Assembly: GCA_913775975.1 (NCBI GenBank)
Contig: CAJYLQ010000013.1
Span: 1 to 64,000 of the forward strand
Direction of reading: 5' to 3'
DNA from: an uncultured Sphingomonas sp.
GTDB lineage: Bacteria > Pseudomonadota > Alphaproteobacteria > Sphingomonadales > Sphingomonadaceae
DNA length: 64,000 nucleotides
Below are positions 54,870-63,001 of the stretch, piece after piece. The notes under the pieces were generated by a model. The model ran no database searches. It saw only the letters and a list, made by a program, of their open reading frames with translations, and had not been told where the DNA came from. Within the stretch, counting starts at the first letter, position 1, and every line of letters starts with the position of its first letter. Position numbers and translations under genes: made by a program.

Positions 54870-55652
54870 TCACCATGCGAATTCCGTCATGATCGGCACA
54901 TGGTCGGACGGCTTCAGCCAGTTGCGGCAATCCTCGAACACGGTGTGCGCGGTCGCCTGCGCCGCGACATCCGCCGTCGCCCACATATGGTCGAGCCGGC
55001 GGCCCCGGTCGGAGGCCGCCCAGTCCTTCGCGCGATAGCTCCACCAGGTGTGCAACCGGGCGGGGGCGGGGTGGAAATGGCGGCCGAGATCGACCCAGTT
55101 CCCCGCCGCCTGCAGCTGGCCGAGCGCTTCCACCTCGACCGGCGTGTGGCTGACGACGCCCAGCAGCTGCTTGTGGCTCCATACGTCCTCGGGCAGCGGG
55201 GCGATGTTAAAGTCGCCGACCAGCAGCGTCGGGTGGGAAAGCGTCTCGGACCAGCGTGTCATCCGCTCGACGAAATCCAGCTTCTGGCCGAATTTGGGGT
55301 TCACGTGCCGATCAGGCACGTCGCCGCCGGCGGGGACGTACACGTTCTCCAGCCGGACGCCGTTGGGCAAACGCACGCCCAGATGCCGCGCCTCCCGATT
55401 CGCCTGCCAGTCGAGCCGGTCGTCCTCCACGATCGGCACGCGGCTGATGATCGCGACGCCGTGGTGCATCCGCTGGCCGTGGATCAGGATGTGATCGTAG
55501 CCGAGCGCGCGCAGCGGGGCGAAGGGGAAGTCGTCGTCGACGACCTTCGTTTCCTGGAGGCACAGGATGTCGGGCGCCGCCTCTCGCAGGAAGCGTTCGA
55601 CGATCTCCATGCGGAAGCGGACGGAATTTATGTTCCAGCTGACGATTTTCAC
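54870..55652 (-). CDS. xthA: Exodeoxyribonuclease III
   Basis: A 260-residue exonuclease/AP-endonuclease of the EEP family. It starts VKIVSWNINSVRFRMEIVER, contains the metal-binding ILCLQETKVVDDDFP (Glu) and HGVAIISRVP, LLVGDFNIAP (Asp-Asn), and ends WLKPSDHVPIMTEF with the catalytic SDH triplet. It repairs abasic sites. The GTG start at 55652 is chosen because the family begins there; the open frame continues upstream without similarity. It is followed after 7 bp by ribA. Confidence 0.95.
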   Translation of the reverse strand: MKIVSWNINSVRFRMEIVERFLREAAPDILCLQETKVVDDDFPFAPLRALGYDHILIHGQRMHHGVAIISRVPIVEDDRLDWQANREARHLGVRLPNGVRLENVYVPAGGDVPDRHVNPKFGQKLDFVERMTRWSETLSHPTLLVGDFNIAPLPEDVWSHKQLLGVVSHTPVEVEALGQLQAAGNWVDLGRHFHPAPARLHTWWSYRAKDWAASDRGRRLDHMWATADVAAQATAHTVFEDCRNWLKPSDHVPIMTEFAW

Positions 55653-55676
55653 GCGGTGGCTCTTAATGGGAGCGGC

Positions 55677-55740
55677 GCCGCGGGCAAAGCCCGCGTCGTC
55701 GGACGGGTTCGGCAAGGCCGACCCGCCGGCCGTGCTTGTG
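55677..55740. repeat. Diverged partial copy of the fliQ-fliR palindrome element
   Basis: Its CGCGGGCAAAGCCCGCG core, followed by TCGTCGGACGG, nearly repeats the inner right arm and flank at 49845-49870, and CCGCCGGCCGTGCTTG at about 55722-55737 nearly repeats the outer right arm. The order and distance of the two blocks are similar. This indicates a dispersed repeat family rather than chance. Confidence 0.65.
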
Positions 55741-55783
55741 GGGCCTAAGGCCCCACAAGCAGAAAGGCCCCCGCTCCGGGGGC
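55734..55783 (-). terminator. Two hairpins, probable lolA terminator region
   Basis: GCTTGTGGGGCCT-A-AGGCCCCACAAGC (13-bp perfect stem, 55734-55760) and, 6 bp away, GCCCCCG-CTC-CGGGGGC (55767-55783). On the minus strand the second stem is followed by CTTTCT, so it may be a weak terminator for transcripts coming from lolA. The rest of 55784-55926 holds no gene that can be supported; a structured small RNA ending at this terminator is possible but unproven. Confidence 0.5.
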
Positions 55784-55926
55784 ATGGAGCGAGGGCCGAC
55801 TCAGCGTTCGTCACGCAGGCGGGGAGTGGAAACTGGTCCGGGCAACAGGGGGGAAAATCCCGAACGCCCCACATCCGCGAAGAGGCCTCTAGCGTACCGA
55901 ACCTGTCGCCCGGATGAATGAAAACC

Positions 55927-56544
55927 CTATCTGCGACCAGCGGTTCGGCGCGGATCAACCCACTTGAAACTATTGTCAGAAATGGCGCCGCCATACCGCT
56001 GGTTCGAAAGCCGGACGGTGGTGCGGTTGTTCTGGCTGTCGAGCGCGGCCCAGCCCTGCAGCGTCAGACCCGCCGGCCCGGCCGGATCGCGTGCGAAGAC
56101 CAGCGTGATGCGGCCATATTCGGGATGCTTGGGATCGCGCGCCTCCACCGTCACCAGACGCGGATCGGCGTCCGTCACCAGCTTCGCGAAGGCGGACAGG
56201 TCGCGGCTGGGATCGAGCAGCACGCCGAGCGGCGAATTGCGGATCGGCCAGCGCTGCACCTGGTTGACCGAATAGTCGACGAAGGTGAGCGCCCCCCCTT
56301 CGGCGACGATCAGCAGCGGCACGCCCTTCTGATACTGGAAGCGGATCTTGCCCGGCTGCTTCCAGGTCAGCGTCCCCGTCAGCACCTGACCGTTGCGATC
56401 GGTCTGCGAGAAATCGGCCGTCATCGTCGTCAGCGACTGGAGGAAGCGCTGGACCGAGGCGAGGTCGGCGGTCTGCGCGGCGGCGGGCGCTGCCATCGTG
56501 GCGATCACGGCGACGGGGGCCAGGGCGAAAGCGGATCGGATCAT
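55927..56544 (-). CDS. lolA: Outer-membrane lipoprotein carrier LolA
   Basis: A 205-residue protein: a signal peptide (MIRSAFALAPVAVIATMAAP, AAAQ) then the LolA fold with FLQSLTTMTADFSQTDRNGQ, VLTGTLTWKQPGKIRFQYQK, LLIVAEGGALTFVDYSVNQV QRWPI, NSPLGVLL. LolA ferries lipoproteins across the periplasm to the outer membrane. ATG 56544 has GGAG 6-10 nt upstream and gives a clean signal peptide; the frame is open to 56676. It is a single gene between two intergenic regions. A GGAAC-N17-CGTA sequence near 56650-56675 on this strand weakly resembles an EcfG-type promoter. Confidence 0.92.
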   Translation of the reverse strand: MIRSAFALAPVAVIATMAAPAAAQTADLASVQRFLQSLTTMTADFSQTDRNGQVLTGTLTWKQPGKIRFQYQKGVPLLIVAEGGALTFVDYSVNQVQRWPIRNSPLGVLLDPSRDLSAFAKLVTDADPRLVTVEARDPKHPEYGRITLVFARDPAGPAGLTLQGWAALDSQNNRTTVRLSNQRYGGAISDNSFKWVDPRRTAGRR

Positions 56545-57052
56545 GCGACACTCCATGCACGCGTCCCTGCCGGACGGCGTTTGAACGACCTGTGAACCCC
56601 CGTGGGGCAGGCCGGTGGCGGCGGCAAGGGCCGCCGCCGGCCGCTCGATACGCCCGCGACGCGCGCCCGGTTCCACCGCGAACGTTGAGACTGTTGAGAC
56701 ATGTGGAGGGTGGCGGCCGGGAGGTTGAGAGCCTCAAGTCCTTGGGTAAGCTGCATTTGCCCGGGCAGGGCCCGGCGCGAATGTTGAGACGGGACGGTTG
56801 TCGCAAGGCGAATGTTGAGACGCGCTTCGGATGGGAAGGACGGGGCGGGCATGGCGGCGTTCTACCGCGCAGGCGCCGGTGTAGGACAGCCGTGCGATGC
56901 GGATGCCGGATCGCCGCGATCCCTGCCGGTGCACGTCCGCCCATGGGAGGAGGGGGGGGCAGAAAGCGATTGTTCAGGATGGGAACGGCATGGGCCATGG
57001 CGTACGGGACAGGCGCGTACGACACGAAAACTGGCGGAATTACCCGGAAGCC
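56545..57052. other. Intergenic region with GTTGAGAC repeats
   Basis: A 508-bp interval between divergent lolA and the channel gene. There is no supportable gene. It contains the repeated octamer described separately and must hold two promoters; none is clear. Confidence 0.5.
56684..56821. repeat. Cluster of GTTGAGAC octamers
   Basis: GTTGAGAC occurs at 56684-56691, 56693-56700, 56783-56790 and 56814-56821, with GTTGAGAG at 56724-56731, all on the plus strand. The last two copies share the longer GCGAATGTTGAGACG. The spacing is irregular. A regulator-binding cluster or the trace of local duplication would both fit. Confidence 0.6.
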
Positions 57053-57748
57053 ATGCACTGGATTCTCGATCGCGACTCCTGGGTCGACCGCAGCCTGACC
57101 GCGCTGCTGGCGTTGCAGGGGCTGACGCTGTTCATCGTCGTGCCGCTGGCGCACGACTGGCCGGCGGGGCGGACGCTGCTGGACATATGCCATATCAGCT
57201 TCGCCTTCATCTGTGTGGTGGTGCTGACGCGTAACCGGTTGTTGCGGATCGTGCAGGTCGCGGTGATCGTGCTGCTGACCGCGTGGCCGCTGCTGGGCCA
57301 TGTGGTCTCCGCGTCGCTCAGGCTGGATCCGATGGAGCAGCATGAGGCGATCGCGGTCGTCGCCTTCGTCTTCAACGCGGCGGTGACGGCGGTGGTCGCG
57401 CAGACCGTGTTCGCCGAAGGCCGTGTGACGAAGCATCGGGTGCGCGGCGCGGTGCTGCTGTACCTGAACGTCTCCGCCTTGTTCGCCATCGCCTATGGCG
57501 TGATCGCGATGCACGCGCCGGGCGCCTTCCGGGGCACGGGCGCGGCGTTTCCCGGGCCGGCGGGCGCGACCGCGTCGTTCACCTATTTCAGCCTGACGAC
57601 GATCACCACGACCGGACTGGGGGACATCACCCCGCTGTCGCCGCTGGCCCGGAGCCTGACGACGCTGGAGGCGGTGTTCGGGCAGCTGTTCCCGGCCACG
57701 CTGCTGGCGCGGCTGGTGGCGCTGCATCTGGCGCACGACGGCGCCTGA
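57053..57748 (+). CDS. K+-channel-like six-helix membrane protein
   Basis: A 231-residue protein with about six membrane helices (LTALLALQGLTLFIVVPLAH, ICHISFAFICVVVLTR, IVQVAVIVLLTAWPLLGHVV, AVVAFVFNAAVTAVVAQTVF, GAVLLYLNVSALFAIAYGVI, and a last one after the pore). The pore segment is FTYFSLTTITTTGLGDITPL, where TTTGLGDI takes the place of the TVGYGD selectivity filter. The final helix has the usual 'LxxLEAxxGQLxxAxLLARLV' form. There is no voltage-sensor arginine series and no ligand domain, so gating is unknown. ATG 57053 follows GGAAG. The open frame extends to 56897 without membrane character. Confidence 0.85.
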   Translation: MHWILDRDSWVDRSLTALLALQGLTLFIVVPLAHDWPAGRTLLDICHISFAFICVVVLTRNRLLRIVQVAVIVLLTAWPLLGHVVSASLRLDPMEQHEAIAVVAFVFNAAVTAVVAQTVFAEGRVTKHRVRGAVLLYLNVSALFAIAYGVIAMHAPGAFRGTGAAFPGPAGATASFTYFSLTTITTTGLGDITPLSPLARSLTTLEAVFGQLFPATLLARLVALHLAHDGA

Positions 57749-57819
57749 TCCCTTCGTTTGCGGGAGGTGCCCGCGCAGGATACCCGTGGCCGCCGGACGG
57801 AAAGGCGCGGGGTGGTGGG

Positions 57820-58515
57820 ATGCGGATGATCGGACTGATCGGCGGGATGAGCTGGGAAAGCTCCGCGGAATATTACCGCATCATAAATGAAGGAGTGCGT
57901 GACCGGCTGGGGCCGACCGCATCGGCGCGCTGCCTGCTCTGGTCGTTCGACTTCGCCGAGATCGAGGCGTTGCAGCATCACGGCGACTGGGATGCACTGG
58001 CCGCGCGGCTGGTGGAGGCGGCGCGGGCGCTGGCGGCGGCGGGGGCGGAGCTGCTGCTGATCTGCACGAACACGATGCACCGCGTCGCCCCCGCGATCGA
58101 GGCGGCGGTATCGGTGCCGCTGCTGCATATCGCGGACCCGACGGCGGCGCGCATCCGCGCGGGCGGGCATCGGCGCGTCGGCCTGCTCGGCACCGCGTTC
58201 ACGATGGAGCAGGAGTTCTACAAGGGGCGGCTGACGGCGCGGCAAGGGCTGGAGGTGATCGTGCCCGGCGCGGACGACCGGGCGACGGTGCACCGGATCA
58301 TCTATGAGGAACTCGTCGCCGGCCGGATCGAACCCGCATCCCGCGCGGCGTTCCGCGCGATCATCGCCCGGCTGGTGGATGCCGGCGCGGAGGCGGTGAT
58401 CCTGGGCTGTACCGAGATCATGCTGCTCGTCCGCCCGGAAGACAGCGCCGTGCCGCTGTTCGACACGACCGCGCTCCACGCGGCGGCGGCGGTGGAGATG
58501 GCGCTGCGGGCGTGA
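57820..58515 (+). CDS. Aspartate/glutamate racemase family protein
   Basis: A 231-residue protein: MRMIGLIGGMSWESSAEYYR at the N-terminus and the two catalytic cysteines C82 (LLICTNTMHRV) and C197 (VILGCTEIMLL). The layout matches the YgeA/RacX-type cofactor-independent amino-acid racemases. The substrate (Asp, Glu or a broader set) cannot be told from sequence. It lies 71 bp after the channel gene on the same strand and is convergent with the GGDEF gene. Confidence 0.9.
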   Translation: MRMIGLIGGMSWESSAEYYRIINEGVRDRLGPTASARCLLWSFDFAEIEALQHHGDWDALAARLVEAARALAAAGAELLLICTNTMHRVAPAIEAAVSVPLLHIADPTAARIRAGGHRRVGLLGTAFTMEQEFYKGRLTARQGLEVIVPGADDRATVHRIIYEELVAGRIEPASRAAFRAIIARLVDAGAEAVILGCTEIMLLVRPEDSAVPLFDTTALHAAAAVEMALRA

Positions 58516-58543
58516 GGGCGGAGCGGATCCGGGAGGTTGGGTA

Positions 58544-60346
58544 TCAGGCGGCGAGCCGCAGGATGTTCCGCCCCTCCCGCTTCGCCCGATAGAGCGCCTG
58601 ATCGGCACGACGGAGCAGCGTGTCGCACGCCTCTCCGGCGGCCAGTTCCGCGACGCCGATGCTGATCGTCACGCACGGATTGTCGCCGCCCGCCTCGATC
58701 GCGGCGCGCACCCGTTCGGCGACGGCCATGGCGACGCCGGCCGTCGCATCCGGCAGGACGATCAGGAATTCCTCCCCACCGAACCGCCCGATCGTGTCCG
58801 TGCTGCGCAACTGCCCGCCGGCATCGGCCGCGACCCGCCGCAGCACCTCGTCGCCCGCCTGATGGCCGAAGGCGTCGTTGATATGCTTGAAGTGATCGAT
58901 GTCGAACATGGCGATGGAAACCGGCCTGCCGCAAGTCCGCGACGTGGCGGCGGCCTGATCGAGCACGGCCGATGTGCGGCGCCGGTTCGCGATCCCCGTC
59001 AGCTGGTCGGTTTCGGCGAGGATCGTCGCCTGCGCGGCGGCATGTTCGGCGCGGACGCGCGCGGCGTGCAACTCCGCCTCGTGCGCGGCCTGGGCGGTAA
59101 TGTCCTGGATGATCCCGAACAGGCCGGGCGGATCGCCGTCGACGCGGGCATCGATCTCGCCACGGGAGAAGACATGGCGCACCTCGCCATCGGGGCGTAC
59201 GATCCGGGCGGTGAAGGCAAAGCCGTGATTGCCGCGGATCGCCTGTTCCAGCCGTTCGGATACGAAGGGGCGGTCGTCGACATGATAGGCGTTCAGCGCC
59301 GAATCGAGCGTCGGCGGCACGTCGCCCGCCAGGCCGTGGATACGGTACACCTCCTGCGACCAGGTGACGGTGCCGCTGTCGGTGTCGAGCCGCCAGTGAC
59401 CGACATGCGCCGCGCTTTCCGCCAGTTCCAGCAGGCGCATCTTGCCCGCGAGCCGGGCGGCGAGGCGTTCGCGGGCCGATAGCAGCGCCGCGACCGGCAG
59501 CGCGGCGACGAACAGCGACAGCAGGTAGAATTGCAGGAACAGGCTGCGGCTCAGCGCGTCCGCGTGGATCAGCGCGGACGGCCCGTGGCCGATGCCGATC
59601 GCGACCGAACTGATGATGGCGACGATCAGCACGCCGCCCGCCGCCCCGACCGGGCCGAGGCGGAATACGGCGAGCAGGACGGCGACCATCGGGACGAACA
59701 GCAGCGGATAGGCCGCCTTCGTAAAGGCCAGCCCCGCGACCAGCGCGACCAGCCCGAAGACGACCGCCGCCTCCGGCATCGCGGTGCGCAGGCGGCGACC
59801 CTCTCCGCGTTGCAGCACCGTCGCGACGATCAGCAACAGCGGCGTGACGACGAGGATGCCGAGCAGGTCGGTCGCGAACCACGACAGCCAGAAGCCGATC
59901 GAGACGACCGGGGCGCACAGCGTCGCGATCGTGGCGCCGATCATCGTGCCCAGCGCGGCCGCCACGCAGAAACAGGTCAGTCCGGCGGGATCGGTGAAGG
60001 TGACGCGGCACCGCGCCCGCGTGAGCAGCAGCCACGCCGCCAGCACCGCCTCCGCCATATTGGCGGCAGTGAAGCCGATCGTCGACACGGCGCTATGGCC
60101 AGCGCCGATATTGGCGAGCACATTGGCGGTCGCGGCCGCCGCAACATGCCAGCCCGCGCCCTGCGGACGCGCGATCATCAGCACGGCGAACAGGATGCCG
60201 GTGGGCGGCCAGAGGGTCGCGATACCGTGCCCCCCCTCCGTTAGAAACAGCGAGATCGACGCCGCGCAATAATAGGCGATCCCGGTCGCGAGGGGCGGGA
60301 CCAGCCGTCGCGGCCAAGGGGCGACGAGGGGAGCGAAACGAGCCAT
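58544..60346 (-). CDS. MASE1-PAS-GGDEF diguanylate cyclase
   Basis: A 600-residue protein. Residues 15-295 contain about eight membrane helices of the MASE1 sensor type (ATLWPPTGILFAVLMIARPQ, TIGFTAANMAEAVLAAWLLL). Residues about 315-430 form a PAS domain (AAHVGHWRLDTDSGTVTWSQ). Residues about 445-600 form the GGDEF domain with GGEEF at 523-527 and an RxxD inhibition site (R514-S-T-D517) five residues before it. It should therefore be an active cyclase with product feedback. The start is ATG 60346. Confidence 0.93.
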   Translation of the reverse strand: MARFAPLVAPWPRRLVPPLATGIAYYCAASISLFLTEGGHGIATLWPPTGILFAVLMIARPQGAGWHVAAAATANVLANIGAGHSAVSTIGFTAANMAEAVLAAWLLLTRARCRVTFTDPAGLTCFCVAAALGTMIGATIATLCAPVVSIGFWLSWFATDLLGILVVTPLLLIVATVLQRGEGRRLRTAMPEAAVVFGLVALVAGLAFTKAAYPLLFVPMVAVLLAVFRLGPVGAAGGVLIVAIISSVAIGIGHGPSALIHADALSRSLFLQFYLLSLFVAALPVAALLSARERLAARLAGKMRLLELAESAAHVGHWRLDTDSGTVTWSQEVYRIHGLAGDVPPTLDSALNAYHVDDRPFVSERLEQAIRGNHGFAFTARIVRPDGEVRHVFSRGEIDARVDGDPPGLFGIIQDITAQAAHEAELHAARVRAEHAAAQATILAETDQLTGIANRRRTSAVLDQAAATSRTCGRPVSIAMFDIDHFKHINDAFGHQAGDEVLRRVAADAGGQLRSTDTIGRFGGEEFLIVLPDATAGVAMAVAERVRAAIEAGGDNPCVTISIGVAELAAGEACDTLLRRADQALYRAKREGRNILRLAA

Positions 60347-60521
60347 TACCAAGGGTTAACCCCCGATAGCTAACGACGTCTTAACAGGTTTTAACCTTGC
60401 CGCGGCGGCGTTGAAATCGTTGCCTGTCGTTGCGGTGCCCACCTTGTCCGAAAGGCGGAGGGCGCAATCGCTGACGGCCGAATGGTCTCGGCGGGCGATG
60501 TTTCCGGGCACCGCGCCAGCG

Positions 60522-62870
60522 TCAGATCGCGTGGCCCTCCGCGTCGCGCAGCACCTCGCGGCGGCCGACATGGTCGGGGCGGCCGACGATGCCGTCCTTC
60601 TCCATCTTCTCGATCAGGCGCGCGGCGGAGTTATAGCCGATGCGCAGCTGGCGCTGGAGCCAGCTGGTCGAGGCCTTCTGGCTTTCGCACACCAGCTGGA
60701 TCGCGGCGCGATACTGCTGGTCCTCCGGCGAATCCTCGCCGGTCGGCGCGCCTTCCAGCTCGTACGCCTCGGCCGGTTCCTCGGTGACGGAGCTGATGTA
60801 ATCGGGCTGGCCCTGCGCGCGCCAGTGATCCGCGACCGCGCGCACCTCGTCGTCGCTGGTGAAGGGGCCGTGGACGCGCACGATGCCCTTGCCGCCGGGC
60901 ATGTAGAGCATGTCGCCGCGCCCCAGCAGCTGCTCCGCGCCCTGTTCGCCCAGGATGGTGCGGCTGTCGATCTTCGAGGTGACGTGGAAGCTGATGCGCG
61001 TCGGCAGGTTCGCCTTGATGACGCCGGTGATGACGTCGACCGAGGGGCGCTGCGTCGCCATGATGAGGTGGATGCCGGCCGCGCGCGCCTTTTGCGCGAG
61101 GCGCTGAATCAGGAATTCGACCTCCTTGCCGGCGGTCATCATCAGGTCGGCCAGCTCGTCGACGATGACGACGATCTGGGGCAGCGGATCATATTCCAGC
61201 TGCTCTTCCTCATAGACCGGCTGGCCGGTGTCGGGGTGGTAGCCCGTCTGCACCTTGCGGCCGAGCGGCTGGCCCTTCGCCTTCGCCGCGCGCACCTTGT
61301 CGTTGAACCCCGCCAGGCTGCGGACACCGACCGAGGACATCTGGCGATAGCGGTCCTCCATCGTCTCCACCGCCCATTTCAGCGCGCGGACCGCCTTGGC
61401 GGGATCGGTGACGACGGGCGAGAGGAGGTGTGGAATGTCGTCGTACATCGACAGTTCCAGCATCTTCGGGTCGATCATGATCATGCGGCACTGGTCGGGC
61501 GTCAGCCGGTAGAGCAGCGACAGGATCATGCAGTTGAGGCCGACCGACTTGCCCGAGCCGGTCGTGCCCGCGACCAGCAGGTGCGGCATGGGCGCAAGGT
61601 CGGTAATGACGGGGTCGCCGGCGATGTTCTTGCCCAGGATGATCGGCAGCTGCGCGGCCTGATCCTCGAACGACTGGCTGGCGACGAGTTCGTGCAGCGA
61701 CACCGATTCGCGCTTGGCGTTGGGCAGTTCGATGCCGATGACGTTGCGGCCGGGGATGACCGCGACGCGCGCCGAGATCGCGGACATGTTGCGCGCGATA
61801 TCGTCCGCCAGCGCGATGACGCGGCTGGCCTTGATCCCGGGCGCGGGCTCCAGCTCGTACATCGTCACGACTGGGCCGGGGCGCACCTCCGTGATCGCGC
61901 CCTGCACCTTGAAGTCGTCGAGCACGGTTTCGAGCAGGCGGGCGTTGCGTTCCAGCGCCGCCTTGTCGACCGGGCCGCTGTTCGACGGCGGCGCGGGGAC
62001 GAGGAGGTCGAGGCCGGGGAGCGTGTAGTTGTCGCGCAGGTCGAGCGACTGCTGCCGCTTCGCGGGCGCCGGCGAGGGCGCGACCTGCCGGTCGGCGATG
62101 ACGGGGGCGGGGCGGGGGTCCGGCTCCGCGACGGCGCGCGGCATGGCGAGGCGGCGGGCGGGTGCGGGCGCGTCGTCCTCGTCATCGCCGTCCGCATAGC
62201 CGTCCGCCTCGTCGTCGAGGCCATAGGCGTCGTCGTCATACCCGTCCTCGCCCGGCGCGGCGCGGCGGCGACGGCGGATCAGCCGCTGGCGCGCCTCGCC
62301 AAGGTCGATGTCGAGCGTGCGGCTCCAGACCAGCACGCCGGCGATCGCCGCGATCAGCCCGACGCCGCGCGCGCCCCACAGCGACACCTGCGGCTCGCCG
62401 GCAAGGTCGAGCAGCGCATGGACCGCGCCCGCCACCGCCATGCCCGACAGGCCGCCCCAGCCCGCCGGCAGCGCCAGCACCGCCGAGGTCGAGACGAAGG
62501 CGAGCGCGGTCGCCATCAGCACGACGCCCAGCGTCGCGCCCGCCAGCATCCGCCCCCAGCGCCCCGGCGGCTGATCGCGCCACAGCCGCGCGCCGATGAT
62601 CGGGCCGACCGGCAGCAGCAGCGCGACCGCCGGCCCGAACAGCGTCAGCAGCAGGTCCGAAATCCAGGCGCCCGGCTGGCCGAGCAGGTTGGACGGCACC
62701 GCGCCGGAGGCGGTGTTGATCGCCGGATCGCCCGGGTGATAGCTGGCCAGCGCCAGCGCCAGCGCCGCCGTGACGATGAAGATCGCCATCGCCACGATCA
62801 CCGCGCCGCTGCGCACCGCGCCCGCCTTCACCGTCTCGCGCCACAAGGCAGGCTGCGCCTGGCTCGCCAT
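60522..62870 (-). CDS. ftsK: DNA translocase FtsK
   Basis: A 782-residue protein. Residues 1-200 have four to five membrane helices; residues about 200-310 are an acidic, Pro-rich linker; the motor follows with GTTGSGKSVGLN (Walker A), IVVIVDELADLMM (Walker B) and IHLIMATQRPSVDVITGVIK, then ANLPTRISFHVTSKIDSRTI. The C-terminal gamma domain (QLRIGYNSAARLIEKMEKDG) reads the KOPS sites that orient chromosome pumping. It clears chromosome dimers at the septum. ATG 62870 is chosen because the protein then starts with a short polar stretch before helix 1; the frame is open to 62936. Confidence 0.97.
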   Translation of the reverse strand: MASQAQPALWRETVKAGAVRSGAVIVAMAIFIVTAALALALASYHPGDPAINTASGAVPSNLLGQPGAWISDLLLTLFGPAVALLLPVGPIIGARLWRDQPPGRWGRMLAGATLGVVLMATALAFVSTSAVLALPAGWGGLSGMAVAGAVHALLDLAGEPQVSLWGARGVGLIAAIAGVLVWSRTLDIDLGEARQRLIRRRRRAAPGEDGYDDDAYGLDDEADGYADGDDEDDAPAPARRLAMPRAVAEPDPRPAPVIADRQVAPSPAPAKRQQSLDLRDNYTLPGLDLLVPAPPSNSGPVDKAALERNARLLETVLDDFKVQGAITEVRPGPVVTMYELEPAPGIKASRVIALADDIARNMSAISARVAVIPGRNVIGIELPNAKRESVSLHELVASQSFEDQAAQLPIILGKNIAGDPVITDLAPMPHLLVAGTTGSGKSVGLNCMILSLLYRLTPDQCRMIMIDPKMLELSMYDDIPHLLSPVVTDPAKAVRALKWAVETMEDRYRQMSSVGVRSLAGFNDKVRAAKAKGQPLGRKVQTGYHPDTGQPVYEEEQLEYDPLPQIVVIVDELADLMMTAGKEVEFLIQRLAQKARAAGIHLIMATQRPSVDVITGVIKANLPTRISFHVTSKIDSRTILGEQGAEQLLGRGDMLYMPGGKGIVRVHGPFTSDDEVRAVADHWRAQGQPDYISSVTEEPAEAYELEGAPTGEDSPEDQQYRAAIQLVCESQKASTSWLQRQLRIGYNSAARLIEKMEKDGIVGRPDHVGRREVLRDAEGHAI

Positions 62871-63001
62871 GATCGTCCCCAGAAATGTGCGAAGAATGCC
62901 GGCCGGAATCATCGGCCTTCGCGGCCCATGCGTCAAGCCGGGCGAAGGCGCGGGGCCCGATCCGCTTGGCCCGGCGTGCGGGCTGGGCTAGGGGGATCGG
63001 C

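Noticed and set aside
55784..55926. 6S RNA or other structured small RNA between xthA and lolA
   Set aside because: There are strong hairpins nearby, but I could not match a 6S-type central bubble or closing stem; covariance-model search would be decisive.
56640..56675. EcfG-type general-stress promoter before lolA
   Set aside because: GGAAC-N17-CGTA has one mismatch in the short -10 box; too weak to annotate as a feature alone.
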